Both the position numbers and the translations under genes were made by a program. A stretch of DNA of 17,064 nt from contig CAMRVW010000028.1 in the NCBI GenBank assembly GCA_947054185.1, forward strand, positions 1-17,064, read 5' to 3'. The DNA is from an uncultured Rikenellaceae bacterium (GTDB lineage: Bacteria > Bacteroidota > Bacteroidia > Bacteroidales > Rikenellaceae). Within the stretch, counting starts at the first letter, position 1, and each line of letters begins with the position of its first letter. Below are positions 1-7,128 of this stretch, in pieces. The notes beneath the pieces were generated by a model. That model searched no databases and had not been told where the DNA came from. It worked only from the letters and a program-made list of their open reading frames with translations.

Positions 1-292
1 TGCGTATTGCGGCCCTCCGTTGGGGGAGGCTCCGGGCCGCTCGGGACTCGTAACCTCGTCCCGACACAAGGAAGTGTGTGCGGTTTTTGTTACCTCAGAC
101 CGCGGCGTGGAGGCCGAGGGCATGACGATGATCGGTCGTGGTGTGAGAGAGACGGGCGACACCTCAGGTTGGCTGAGACATCCCTTTGGCGTGAACGAGC
201 TTCTGGCCGCTCGGGACTCCTTGGGTCGTCCCGTTCACAAGAAATTTGTGTGCGGTTCCGCTTCCCCCATACAATGCGGCAGACCGCACACT
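1..292 (+). repeat. Dispersed structured intergenic repeat, copy A (two tandem units)
   Basis: First of three loci carrying the same GC-rich repeat; the others are about 12505-12960 (+) and 16923-17064 (-). The order is a GTGCGG-like start, CCTCC/GGAGG, the block GGCCGCTCGGGAC...GTCCC, ACAAGGAA, GTGTGCGGTTTT, and CAGACCG. A second, diverged unit starts near 200 and again carries GGCCGCTCGGGAC (205-217), GTCCC (228-232), CACAAG and GTGTGCGGT. The 213-232 stem repeats the one at 43-62. The unit ends in a 9-bp inverted repeat, GTGTGCGGT (248-256) with ACCGCACAC (283-291), nested around CCGC/GCGG. No ORF here resembles a protein. The window begins inside the repeat, so its true left edge is unseen. 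Confidence 0.85.
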
Positions 293-324
293 TCCGCCCA
301 CACCCTCCCCATTTCCGCGCAAGC

Positions 325-403
325 AAAAAACATCGCAAGCAAAACGCAAGTAAAAGAACAAGCAAAAACACCGCAAAAATCTCCCCCCAAAAGCAAACAA
401 AAA
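325..403. repeat. A-tract array with recurring GCAAGCAAAA motif
   Basis: Runs of four to six A begin at about 325, 341, 352, 364, 375, 389 and 399. Most intervals are 10-12 bp, close to one helical turn, so intrinsic DNA bending is plausible. The spacer motif GCAAGC or GCAAGT recurs. A similar but more widely spaced array follows the second repeat locus (13419-13539), so it may belong to the repeat's architecture. I see no gene here. Confidence 0.6.
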
Positions 404-422
404 GGAGGGCCTTAAACCCTCC
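404..422 (-). terminator. Intrinsic terminator-like hairpin, minus-strand orientation
   Basis: GGAGGG (404-409) and CCCTCC (417-422) form a perfect 6-bp stem with a 7-nt loop. An A5 run precedes it on the plus strand, so on the minus strand the stem is followed by TTTTTG, the layout of an intrinsic terminator. No minus-strand gene lies upstream before the gene starting at 606. It would therefore end either a short unannotated minus-strand transcript or antisense read-through. Confidence 0.5.
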
Positions 423-572
423 CCGTCCGGATATATGATATTGAATAGATTATTATATAGTTTATTATATAATTTTGGGACAAATGCTTTTCGTTGACAA
501 TGTTGCATTAATTGTGCCAAAATTATATGTCTGCGGCAGTAAAAAGCGGGTGGCTGTGACCGATAATTTCAC

Positions 573-580
573 TATATTTG
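573..580 (+). promoter_or_regulatory. Bacteroidota -7 promoter box (TATATTTG) for the gene at 606
   Basis: TATATTTG matches the Bacteroidota -7 consensus TAnnTTTG and lies 25 bp before the ATG at 606, implying a very short leader. No convincing TTG-type -33 element is at the expected distance. The stretch 421-572 is strikingly AT-rich compared with its surroundings. It carries a duplicated TTATTATATA (about 450 and 462) and a second box-like TAATTTTG at 470-477. Confidence 0.6.
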
Positions 581-605
581 CAGACACTTAATATTTAAGT
601 ATCTC

Positions 606-2144
606 ATGAAGAAACTCGTATGTCTGACGCTCGTGCTTTCGGGCTTTTTTTGTTTGCGTGCATCGGCTCAGACAGAGGCATTGTCGCTCTATTACAAGGC
701 ATGCGGGCTGGCGTCGGGGGGCAGTGTCGACAGTGCGTTCGTGTGTCTGACCGATTGTGTCGGCCTTATGGACGACAGTTATTCGCGCCGTTATTACAGC
801 TCGTTCGTAATAAGTCCCGAGTTGCGCGTGTTGCACGGCGACCACAGGTGGGAGAGGTTGCGCGATAGTTTGCGCAGTAAGAAACATCGGTTTGAAGATG
901 AGCATATAAGACAAGTGCCATATCCGCGCAAGGCGTCCGGCAGCGGGGTGGGGCAGGCTCCCGGGTGGCATTACGACCTTGAGGTCGACATAGACGTTGC
1001 AGCGCGCACGGTGGCGGTTAAAGGGTGGCTGGATGTCGGGACGGACAACCTTAAGTCGGGTATGGTGTTGTGGCGTGACAGCCGTATAAACTCCATTGAA
1101 ATAGACGGTAAAGCCGTTGACTATAAATTAGATACCGCGGCCAAATCACCGGTTGCCCATATACGTGGCGGCTGCCCGTTGCGTGTCGGCATGTCGTCTG
1201 CCGGCAGTGTCGGCGGGCGGCTGTGGCTCGACTATGTGTGCCACATGGGCGACTGCGACGGATGGGAACAGTCGTTTGGCGACGACTGGATAGAGCTGGG
1301 CTATTATGCGGCGTGGTATCCCGTTCCGACGACGGGTGTGCCTCATAACTCGACGGCGCAGATTACGGTCACCATAGACGACGGTTACACTGTGGGTGGC
1401 TCGGGCACCGTCGGCAAGGAGGGCGAAGTGTGGCGCATGTCGCAGCCTTGGGGGTCGTTCGACAATGTTATAACGGCATCGCCGAGGCTTAAGACGCTGA
1501 CTTGCGAGCGCGGCGGTTTCAAGGCAGTCATAGACTATATGGATTTCCCTGACTGTGATGCCGACTCGGTGGTGCAGGTGTGCGCACACCTGTTTGACTA
1601 TTACCGCGACCTGTGTGGCGATGGCGGCGGCTATGTCAAGTTTCTGATATCGTCGTCTGACGGGGTGGGCGGTTACAGCAGGAAAAATTACGTCTCGATG
1701 ATGGCCTCGTCGTGCGATGAGAAGCTCACCGTCGACATGGCACGCAATATAGCCCGTCTGTGGTGGAACAAGGCACCGACAGACAGCTGGCACGACTGGC
1801 TCAACGAGTCGTTCGCTGAGTTTGTAACCCTCTGTTACATAAGGCATACGCTTGGCGATGGTGTCTATGCCGATTACATCGACGCCTATCGTGAGGATAC
1901 GCGCCGTGCATGTCCCGTGTGGGAGGTCGACCGCTCGTCGTCTAAGGCTTACGCCGTCATGCACAAGAAGGGGGCATTGATTCTCTGCGACCTTGAGGCC
2001 GGGATAGGCAGCAAGAGGGTTTTTGATTTTGTCGGTCGGGCCTGTCGTGCCGGGATAACGTCGACCGACCGTTTCCTGGACTTCACCGAAAAGACACTGG
2101 GCCGGCAGTGGCGCACATGGTTTGAACAGAGACTCAAAGAATAG
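606..2144 (+). CDS. Secreted M1-family peptidase homologue, probably catalytically inactive
   Basis: The 512-residue protein begins with a clear signal peptide (about residues 1-21, ending RASA-Q), so it is exported. The C-terminal half follows the M1 gluzincin layout. A GVGGYSRKN stretch (353-361) sits where bacterial M1 proteins have their glycine-rich substrate loop. RNIARLWW (380-387) aligns with HExxHxWW, and DWLNESFAEF follows. Both zinc-binding histidines and the catalytic glutamate are replaced (R380, N381, R384), while the third ligand E401 is kept. The usual catalytic Tyr of YxKG appears as His (HKKG). The fold is probably kept but the peptidase activity lost, suggesting a binding or scaffold role. 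The start is supported by the signal peptide and the -7 box at 573. It is convergent with the membrane protein gene at 2280. Confidence 0.75.
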   Translation: MKKLVCLTLVLSGFFCLRASAQTEALSLYYKACGLASGGSVDSAFVCLTDCVGLMDDSYSRRYYSSFVISPELRVLHGDHRWERLRDSLRSKKHRFEDEHIRQVPYPRKASGSGVGQAPGWHYDLEVDIDVAARTVAVKGWLDVGTDNLKSGMVLWRDSRINSIEIDGKAVDYKLDTAAKSPVAHIRGGCPLRVGMSSAGSVGGRLWLDYVCHMGDCDGWEQSFGDDWIELGYYAAWYPVPTTGVPHNSTAQITVTIDDGYTVGGSGTVGKEGEVWRMSQPWGSFDNVITASPRLKTLTCERGGFKAVIDYMDFPDCDADSVVQVCAHLFDYYRDLCGDGGGYVKFLISSSDGVGGYSRKNYVSMMASSCDEKLTVDMARNIARLWWNKAPTDSWHDWLNESFAEFVTLCYIRHTLGDGVYADYIDAYREDTRRACPVWEVDRSSSKAYAVMHKKGALILCDLEAGIGSKRVFDFVGRACRAGITSTDRFLDFTEKTLGRQWRTWFEQRLKE

Positions 2145-2165
2145 AAAAGGCGGACAAAAGTCTCA

Positions 2166-2299
2166 GCTGCCGAATATCTTTACTGTTTCGCATGGGGTCT
2201 TGGTCGCCTGGTTTCTCTCACGTGTCGCTCATACCGAGGGGCACAGTTGCCATGTTTTTTGCAGTTGTGCACGGCCTCTTTAGTTGCCGAATTTCTTTT
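2166..2299 (-). repeat. Short direct repeat duplicating the 3' end of the YbhN-like gene
   Basis: GCTGCCGAATATCTTTA (2166-2182) resembles GTTGCCGAATTTCTTTT (2283-2299), which is the last coding segment and stop of the minus-strand gene ending at 2280. Read on the minus strand, the outer copy encodes KIFGS-stop against KKFGN-stop for the gene. It may be a relic of a longer ancestral C-terminus or of a local duplication. The intervening sequence does not form a continuous reading frame. Confidence 0.4.
2241..2270. terminator. Hairpin between convergent genes, possible terminator
   Basis: GCACAGTTGC (2241-2250) and GCAGTTGTGC (2261-2270) pair as 5 bp, a 2x2 internal loop and 3 bp, with a loop containing T6. 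It lies in the 135-bp gap between the convergent genes ending at 2144 and 2280, where termination is expected. It lacks a clean U-tract directly after the stem on either strand, so the call is tentative. Confidence 0.35.
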
Positions 2300-3335
2300 T
2301 AAGCCATCTTGGGAACATCACCGCCCCCACCACTAAATAGGGATAATAGGTCACCAGCCTCCATATTAGGGCTATCATGGCCACCACGCCCAATTTCAGC
2401 TCCGGCGACACGGGTATGAAGTCGGCCAGATACTCCTTGAAAAAATACTCTGCAAATCCGCTGCCGCCGGGGGTGGGCATGACGAGCATCATTATCCACA
2501 TGACCAGCTGACGTGCGAATAGCAGAATATGGTCTCCGACGGTGAAGAAAGCCAGCAATATGGCGTTGACCACCAGGTAACGCGAGCTCCACGACAGAAA
2601 GGTCGATGCAACGGCTTTGAGCCAGAACGACGCTTTTTTGTGTCTCAGCCGTTGCGAGGCGGTTATTATGTCGTTGCCCGTGCGTATGGCGCCGGCATAC
2701 CACCGTCTCAGCGGTTTTATGCGGAATATCTTGGTAAGCAGCCATTTGAATCCCTGTGGATTGATGAACAGCCCGTACGACACCGCAAGCAGATAGGCCA
2801 GCTTGAGCGAGTAACCGGTAAGGGCTATTGCGAATATGCCTGTTGTCACAGCGTTGGCGTCGGCGGTGGTGAAGAGGGTGTCGACGCCTATAAGGGCTAT
2901 CATGAGCGGGAACATGACAATGAAGTAAAGCTCGTCGAAAAACGATGTCAGAAGCACTATCGACGAGCTGTTGCCCACCGATATCCCCTCTTTGTGCACA
3001 TATATGATGGCAAAGCTGGTGCCGCCCACCGCCGAGGGGGTGATTGCCGAGGTGAACTCCCACAGCATTATCACCCTAAAGGCCTGTGCCCATGTCATGG
3101 CCCCCTCAGACAATATCTTGATGCGTATGATGTAACCGATGTCCCGGCCGAACATGAACAAAACGGCCATGACAATCCAGAATGCGCTCCACGGGGTAAG
3201 GGTGAACGATGAGAAGATGCCCGGCGTGAAGTCGGTGTAAATCATGTAACCGACCACCCCCAAACCTATGAGTATGGGGTAAATCATGTCGCGGGTCTTG
3301 ATTTTTTTCAGTAAGCTGCGTTGCTCTTGACTCAT
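2280..3335 (-). CDS. YbhN/UPF0104 family membrane protein (lysylphosphatidylglycerol synthase TM region / flippase-like)
   Basis: A 351-residue polytopic inner-membrane protein. Hydrophobic helices lie at about residues 17-33, 49-70, 84-115, 124-150, 165-192, 243-265, 271-288 and 308-345. Two conserved loops identify the family: ITPSAVGGTSFA (98-109) and PTPGGSGFAEYFF (287-299), equivalent to the PGGxGxxE signature of UPF0104 and the membrane half of MprF. There is no C-terminal synthase domain. Members are thought to move lipids or lipid-linked intermediates, but the substrate cannot be read from the sequence. The short basic N-terminus precedes helix 1. The -7 box TAACTTTG lies just upstream on the minus strand, making this the first gene of its unit. 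It is divergent from queG. Confidence 0.85.
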   Translation of the reverse strand: MSQEQRSLLKKIKTRDMIYPILIGLGVVGYMIYTDFTPGIFSSFTLTPWSAFWIVMAVLFMFGRDIGYIIRIKILSEGAMTWAQAFRVIMLWEFTSAITPSAVGGTSFAIIYVHKEGISVGNSSSIVLLTSFFDELYFIVMFPLMIALIGVDTLFTTADANAVTTGIFAIALTGYSLKLAYLLAVSYGLFINPQGFKWLLTKIFRIKPLRRWYAGAIRTGNDIITASQRLRHKKASFWLKAVASTFLSWSSRYLVVNAILLAFFTVGDHILLFARQLVMWIMMLVMPTPGGSGFAEYFFKEYLADFIPVSPELKLGVVAMIALIWRLVTYYPYLVVGAVMFPRWLKKKFGN

Positions 3336-3357
3336 GCCGTTTTATTGTTTAACTTCG

Positions 3358-3365
3358 CAAAGTTA
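3358..3365 (-). promoter_or_regulatory. -7 promoter box TAACTTTG for the YbhN-like gene
   Basis: On the minus strand this octamer matches TAnnTTTG and lies 22 bp before the ATG at 3335, again a very short leader. No clear -33 element is seen. On the plus strand AATATTTG (3387-3394) is a one-mismatch candidate for queG. The 117-bp divergent gap thus probably holds both promoters. Confidence 0.5.
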
Positions 3366-3452
3366 ATAAGATTTTGCAACACGGGGAATATTTGCCTTCC
3401 CTGAGATGTTATTTGTCGGCACAGGTGTGGGTCGAAAAAAGGTGTCAGGTGT

Positions 3453-4433
3453 ATGTTGGAGCATGATTATGTGATAGGTGCGGCTCTCGACGCTGGGTTT
3501 GACGTGTGTGGGGTGGCCGTGAGCGGGCCTGTCGACCCCGCCTTGCGGAGCCATTTCACCGGGCGGTTGGAAAGAGGCTGTTACGGCACCATGGAGTGGC
3601 TGGGGCGCCATGCCGACATGCGCTTCGATCCAGGCAAGCTCATGGAGGGGGCGCGCTCCGTTGTGGTGTGCGGCAAGGGTTATACGCTCTATGGCTCAGG
3701 GGCATCGGTGGCCTCTTATGCCATGGGTGAAGATTATCACAGGGAGTTGAGGCGGCTGCTGGAGAGGGTGTGTGACGCCTTGGTCAGGGATGGCGCGCAT
3801 CTTGTGAGGCCTTTTGTCGACTCGGCGCCGGTGGCCGAGCGTTACTGGGCCGTCAAGGCGGGATTGGGGGCGATAGGACATAGCGGCATGGTCATAAACA
3901 GCTCGTTAGGTGGTGCTTTCCTTATATGCGGTGTGGTGACCGATGCCGAGTGCGACCGTTACGACACCCCGTCGGCTTACGACCCCTGCGGCACATGCGG
4001 CAGGTGCGCGGCAAGCTGTCCGTCGGGTGCGATAGAGGGGCGGGGCGTGATAGATGCCTCCAAGTGCCGCTCTTACCTCACCATAGAGCACCGGGGGGAG
4101 TTGTCGCCTGCCCAGGCCGCCGCGGTGGGTGGCGGCACCACCGTCTTCGGCTGCGATGAGTGCCTTAAGGTGTGTCCGCACAACAAGATAGCCAAGGCGC
4201 CGATACCTCACCCGTTCGACATCGGGGCCCGGGAGTGGCTTGCCATGGGGAGCGGACGCTTCAAAAGAGAGTATGGCCACACCCCCATGTCGCGCATATC
4301 GGTGAGCATGTTGCGTCGCAATGCCGCGTTGGTGTCGGGAAGTGATGCTGCCGGAGCCGACGCATACGTTGCGGCGGATGATAACCCTGTCAACGCCTTT
4401 GCCGCAGACGGGTCAGATGCGGAATATCCTTAG
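3453..4433 (+). CDS. queG: Epoxyqueuosine reductase QueG
   Basis: Cytoplasmic cobalamin- and iron-sulfur-dependent enzyme for the last step of queuosine synthesis, reducing epoxyqueuosine to queuosine in tRNAs with GUN anticodons. The 326-residue product has the family signature RPFVDSAPVAERYWAVKAGL (about 119-138) followed by GAIGHSG. Eight cysteines serve two [4Fe-4S] clusters: C179, C182, C185, C189 in CGTCGRCAASC, and C205, C234, C237, C241 in KCRSYLTIE and GCDECLKVCP. The C-terminal PMSRISVSMLRRNA block is also typical. Length is within the family range. The ATG follows AAAAAAGG. The last 21 bp overlap the convergent tatD 3' end. It is divergent from the YbhN-like gene. Confidence 0.95.
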   Translation: MLEHDYVIGAALDAGFDVCGVAVSGPVDPALRSHFTGRLERGCYGTMEWLGRHADMRFDPGKLMEGARSVVVCGKGYTLYGSGASVASYAMGEDYHRELRRLLERVCDALVRDGAHLVRPFVDSAPVAERYWAVKAGLGAIGHSGMVINSSLGGAFLICGVVTDAECDRYDTPSAYDPCGTCGRCAASCPSGAIEGRGVIDASKCRSYLTIEHRGELSPAQAAAVGGGTTVFGCDECLKVCPHNKIAKAPIPHPFDIGAREWLAMGSGRFKREYGHTPMSRISVSMLRRNAALVSGSDAAGADAYVAADDNPVNAFAADGSDAEYP

Positions 4434-5180
4434 GGCGTTTGCCGTGGTTGCGCGCGCCACCTCTTCGACGGAGCATCCTTTTATCTCGGCTATTTTGGCC
4501 GCTATGAGCGGTATGCGGCAGCTCTCGTTGCGCTTGCCCCTGAAGGGTGCGGGCGAGAGGTATGGGCTGTCGGTCTCGAGCACCATGTCGTCGAGAGACA
4601 TGGCCGCCACCACCTCGGGCAGATGCGAGTTTTTGAAGGTGACAACGCCGCCTATGCCGAAGAGCATGTCGCCCGTGGAGCGTATGGCGCGGTAATCGTC
4701 GGCGGTGCCCGAGAAGCCGTGCATCACCCCGCGCAATCCTTCGTTTTGGCCGAGCATCTGCCGCATGAGGCTCATGGCCTCGCGGGTGTGTATTATAAGT
4801 GGCAGGTCGTAACAGCGGGCCAGCTCGAAATGGCGGTTCAAAAGCTCTTGCTGCCACTCCGATGTCTCGGGGTGGTGGTAAAGGTCTAACCCGCATTCGC
4901 CTATGGCCACATAGCGGTCGCGATGGTGTTCAAGCCGTCTTGCCGCCTCTTCTATGTCGCCCTGCTCGGTGGGGTGAAGCCCCATGGTGGCAAAGAGCCT
5001 GCCGGGATAACGGGCGGCCAGAGCCTCCATGGCATCGTAACTTTGGGGGCTCACGGCCGGCATTATCATCTTGCCGACGCCGCAGTCGCATGCGCGCGAT
5101 ATCACATCGTCGGCGTCGGCGGCAAACTCCTCTGAGAAAAGATGGGTATGGGTGTCTGTGTATATGGGTGGTGTGTTCAT
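4413..5180 (-). CDS. tatD: TatD family metal-dependent hydrolase
   Basis: A 255-residue cytoplasmic TIM-barrel hydrolase of the amidohydrolase superfamily. Family members show metal-dependent 3'-5' exonuclease or DNase activity. All metal ligands expected for TatD are visible: HTH near the N-terminus (H11, H13), E95 in GECGLD, H131 in HTREA, H154 in MHGFSG and D204 in ETDSPYLSP. Length is standard. It is the last gene of tadA-dprA-tatD, starting 52 bp after the dprA stop without an obvious own promoter. Its stop codon lies inside queG on the other strand, so the two transcripts overlap at their 3' ends. A nuclease next to dprA fits DNA processing or repair, but that is inference. Confidence 0.93.
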   Translation of the reverse strand: MNTPPIYTDTHTHLFSEEFAADADDVISRACDCGVGKMIMPAVSPQSYDAMEALAARYPGRLFATMGLHPTEQGDIEEAARRLEHHRDRYVAIGECGLDLYHHPETSEWQQELLNRHFELARCYDLPLIIHTREAMSLMRQMLGQNEGLRGVMHGFSGTADDYRAIRSTGDMLFGIGGVVTFKNSHLPEVVAAMSLDDMVLETDSPYLSPAPFRGKRNESCRIPLIAAKIAEIKGCSVEEVARATTANALRIFRI

Positions 5181-5232
5181 GGTAAAACTGTTGAACTAAA
5201 AGTGCGTTATGGCTGCAATGAGGCGAGGCGGC

Positions 5233-6333
5233 CTATCGCAGCCTTGTGTACATCATGCCTTTTGTCGCCTTTATTATGCCGTGTATCTGCATCATGGTCA
5301 GTGCCTCCGAGGCGTCGGCCACAGAGAGTCCCGAGCGCTCCACAAGGCTCTCTTTGTCTATGAGGTCGTCGCCTCCGAACGCGTCGTAAAGGGCCTGTTC
5401 GTGCTCTGTGAGCGACAAAAAGGGCAGACGCCTCTCTGACGGGGCGTCGGGGAGGCTCCATCCCATCACCGAGGCTATGTCGTGACCCGAGGTGCATATA
5501 TTGGCCTTGTTTGAGCGTATCAGCGATATGCACCCTTCGAACGATGGGTCGGTGGCGCGTCCCGGGGCGGCGAATATCTCGCGTCCGTAACTGTCGGCTA
5601 TGTCCGCCGTCACGAGCGACCCTCCCTTGGCCGGGCTCTCGCCCACGAACAGCGCCTCACACAGGCCGGCCACTATGCGGTTGCGCGCAAGGAAATAGGG
5701 AGGCAGAGGCGATGTGCCCGACGGATATTCGGTGACTATCGCGCCGCCTGTCTCTATCATGCGGCGGGCCAGGTCACGATGTTGCGCCGGGTAAAGAGTG
5801 TCGAGCCCGTGCGCCACCACCGCCACGGTGACAAGGCCGTTGTCCAATGCCGCGCGGTGGGCGATGCCGTCTATGCCGTATGCCAGGCCGCTCACTATCA
5901 CTATGTCTTTGGATATCGCCGCCAGCTCTTCTATCACACGTCTTACCACCGCCTCGCCTGCCGGGGTCATGCGTCGGGTTCCCACCACCCCCACATATCG
6001 GTGACGCCGGTCTGTAAAGTCGAAGTCGCCCTTTACATAGAGCAACGACGGGGCGTCGGGAGCATGACGCAGCGAGGGGGGATAATCGTCGGCGTTGTAT
6101 GACAGCGTGGCGATGCCCCAGCGGCGCACAAACTCCATCTCGCTGTCGGCGGCGCTGTGGGTGGCGCACGATGCTATGCGTTCGGCAATGGCCGCCGTAA
6201 GGCCCGCCCTCGTCATGAGGTCGTCGCGAGAGGCCGCCAGCAGCTCCGAGGCCGAGGAGTAATGCTCCCACAGCCTGATCGTCACGGCCGGCGGCAGACG
6301 CAACAACGACAGCGCTATGTCATCTCTTATCAT
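5233..6333 (-). CDS. dprA: DNA-processing protein DprA
   Basis: DprA binds incoming single-stranded DNA, protects it and loads RecA during natural transformation; it is widespread even in species not known to be transformable. The 366-residue product has the full three-part layout. An N-terminal helix-hairpin-helix/SAM-like part is at about 1-60. A Rossmann-like DprA/Smf core spans about 75-290, with VGVVGTRR (114-121), SGLAYGIDGIAHRAAL (148-163), GLDTLYP (176-182), ARNRIVAGL and KGGSLVTADIA. A C-terminal winged-helix-like segment (about 305-366) completes it. Its start codon overlaps the tadA stop by 4 bp (ATGA type), implying translational coupling. No truncation or missing motif is seen. 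Confidence 0.95.
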   Translation of the reverse strand: MIRDDIALSLLRLPPAVTIRLWEHYSSASELLAASRDDLMTRAGLTAAIAERIASCATHSAADSEMEFVRRWGIATLSYNADDYPPSLRHAPDAPSLLYVKGDFDFTDRRHRYVGVVGTRRMTPAGEAVVRRVIEELAAISKDIVIVSGLAYGIDGIAHRAALDNGLVTVAVVAHGLDTLYPAQHRDLARRMIETGGAIVTEYPSGTSPLPPYFLARNRIVAGLCEALFVGESPAKGGSLVTADIADSYGREIFAAPGRATDPSFEGCISLIRSNKANICTSGHDIASVMGWSLPDAPSERRLPFLSLTEHEQALYDAFGGDDLIDKESLVERSGLSVADASEALTMMQIHGIIKATKGMMYTRLR

Positions 6334-6776
6334 CGGCGTAACTGTTTGAAAAATCGGGTCATGAGAGCCTCACACTCGTCGGCCTCCACGCCGCTTGTGA
6401 CGGCGGTGCGCGGGTGCAACAGCTCCTTGGACACCACCGAGTAACCGCGCTTGGGGTCACCGGCACCGTATATTATGCGTGAGGGCCGCGACCAGTAACA
6501 TGCGGCGGCGCACATGGGGCACGGCTCGACGGTGACGTAAAGGGAGCAACCCTCCAAATACTTGCCTCCCAAGGCCGCCGCCGCTGCCGTTATGGCCTGC
6601 ATCTCGGCATGTGCGGTGGCGTCGCCGAGGGTCTCGACAAGGTTGTGGGCGCGCGCTATGACGGCCCCGTCGCACACCACCACTGCCCCTATGGGCACCT
6701 CGCCCTTGTCGGCGGCCAGGCGGGCCTCTGCCATGGCAAGGCGCATGAAATGGTTGTCGTCGTGGAGGTTGTTCAT
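6330..6776 (-). CDS. tadA: tRNA adenosine-34 deaminase TadA (nucleoside deaminase family)
   Basis: Cytoplasmic zinc deaminase that converts the wobble adenosine of tRNA-Arg(ACG) to inosine, letting one tRNA read three arginine codons. The 148-residue protein has the deaminase zinc site: HAE (H56 ligand, E58 proton shuttle) and PCPMC (C86, C89). TadA-type context residues are also present: VPIGAVVV (28-35), GCSLYVTVEP (76-85) and YGAGDPKRGYS (103-113). The last block distinguishes TadA from guanine or cytidine deaminases. It is the first gene of the minus-strand operon and overlaps dprA by 4 bp. No exact TAnnTTTG box was found upstream on the minus strand. Confidence 0.9.
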   Translation of the reverse strand: MNNLHDDNHFMRLAMAEARLAADKGEVPIGAVVVCDGAVIARAHNLVETLGDATAHAEMQAITAAAAALGGKYLEGCSLYVTVEPCPMCAAACYWSRPSRIIYGAGDPKRGYSVVSKELLHPRTAVTSGVEADECEALMTRFFKQLRR

Positions 6777-7020
6777 CTGTCTATGGTGTTTTGTTGTCTT
6801 TGCTTGTCTTGTCGTCTCTTGCCGCTCGTTGCGAAATGTTTGGCCTGTTGTTACGGCCTCTCGTCGCCAGGGTTGAACCGCAATGCCTCTTTCGGGAGGG
6901 CGAAACGTGGCAGGCTGAAAAAATGCTCTTTGCCGCTTTGTCGTTCCCCGTTGTGAGAGGAAAAAACGTGGCGGGCGAAAAAATTGTCGGCAAATTAAAA
7001 CGGCGTCTTGTTAAAATAAT
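6777..7020. other. Divergent intergenic region tadA/aspS with a 23-bp direct repeat
   Basis: The 352-bp gap between divergent tadA and aspS holds no convincing gene; an 86-codon minus-strand frame looks like noise. It contains two related 23-bp direct repeats, at 6903-6925 (AAACGTGGCAGGCTGAAAAA then ATG) and 6964-6986 (AAACGTGGCGGGCGAAAAAA then TTG), with 61 bp between starts. They could be a regulatory site or a promoter-proximal duplication. TTAATTTG on the minus strand (about 6989-6996) is one base off a -7 box for tadA. Confidence 0.4.
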
Positions 7021-7028
7021 TAATTTTG
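7021..7028 (+). promoter_or_regulatory. -7 promoter box TAATTTTG for the aspS operon
   Basis: Exact match to TAnnTTTG, 100 bp upstream of the aspS start, implying a leader of roughly 90 nt. This leader is much longer than those of the other promoters in the window. No good -33 element is visible. Confidence 0.55.
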
Positions 7029-7044
7029 CAACCGAAGGCACCGC

Positions 7045-7058
7045 TCACCCGCGGGTGA
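7045..7058 (+). promoter_or_regulatory. Perfect 14-bp palindrome in the aspS leader
   Basis: TCACCCGCGGGTGA is a perfect dyad lying 17 bp after the -7 box, at or just after the expected transcription start. It could be an operator for a dimeric regulator or the base of an RNA hairpin. Further GC-rich pairing is possible downstream (GCCG around 7077 with CGGC around 7098). No T-box features were recognised. Confidence 0.35.
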
Positions 7059-7128
7059 TGCCCGTGTGCCGACATGCCGCGCAGCCCTGTCGAGAGGCGG
7101 CGCCATAAAGATAATAAAAAATTCGTAT

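Noticed and set aside
7..520. Overlapping short frames on both strands in the first 520 bases
   Set aside because: They cover the structured repeat and A-tract array. Translations are Arg/Pro-rich, and the parallel frames do not agree with the other repeat copies.
1146..1964. 272-codon minus-strand frame opposite the M1-like gene
   Set aside because: It is Arg/His-rich, has no signal or domain, and overlaps a gene with a clear signal peptide and promoter.
7029..7128. T-box or known riboswitch in the aspS leader
   Set aside because: No T-box sequence, specifier loop or recognised aptamer motif was seen, and T-boxes are not typical of Bacteroidota.
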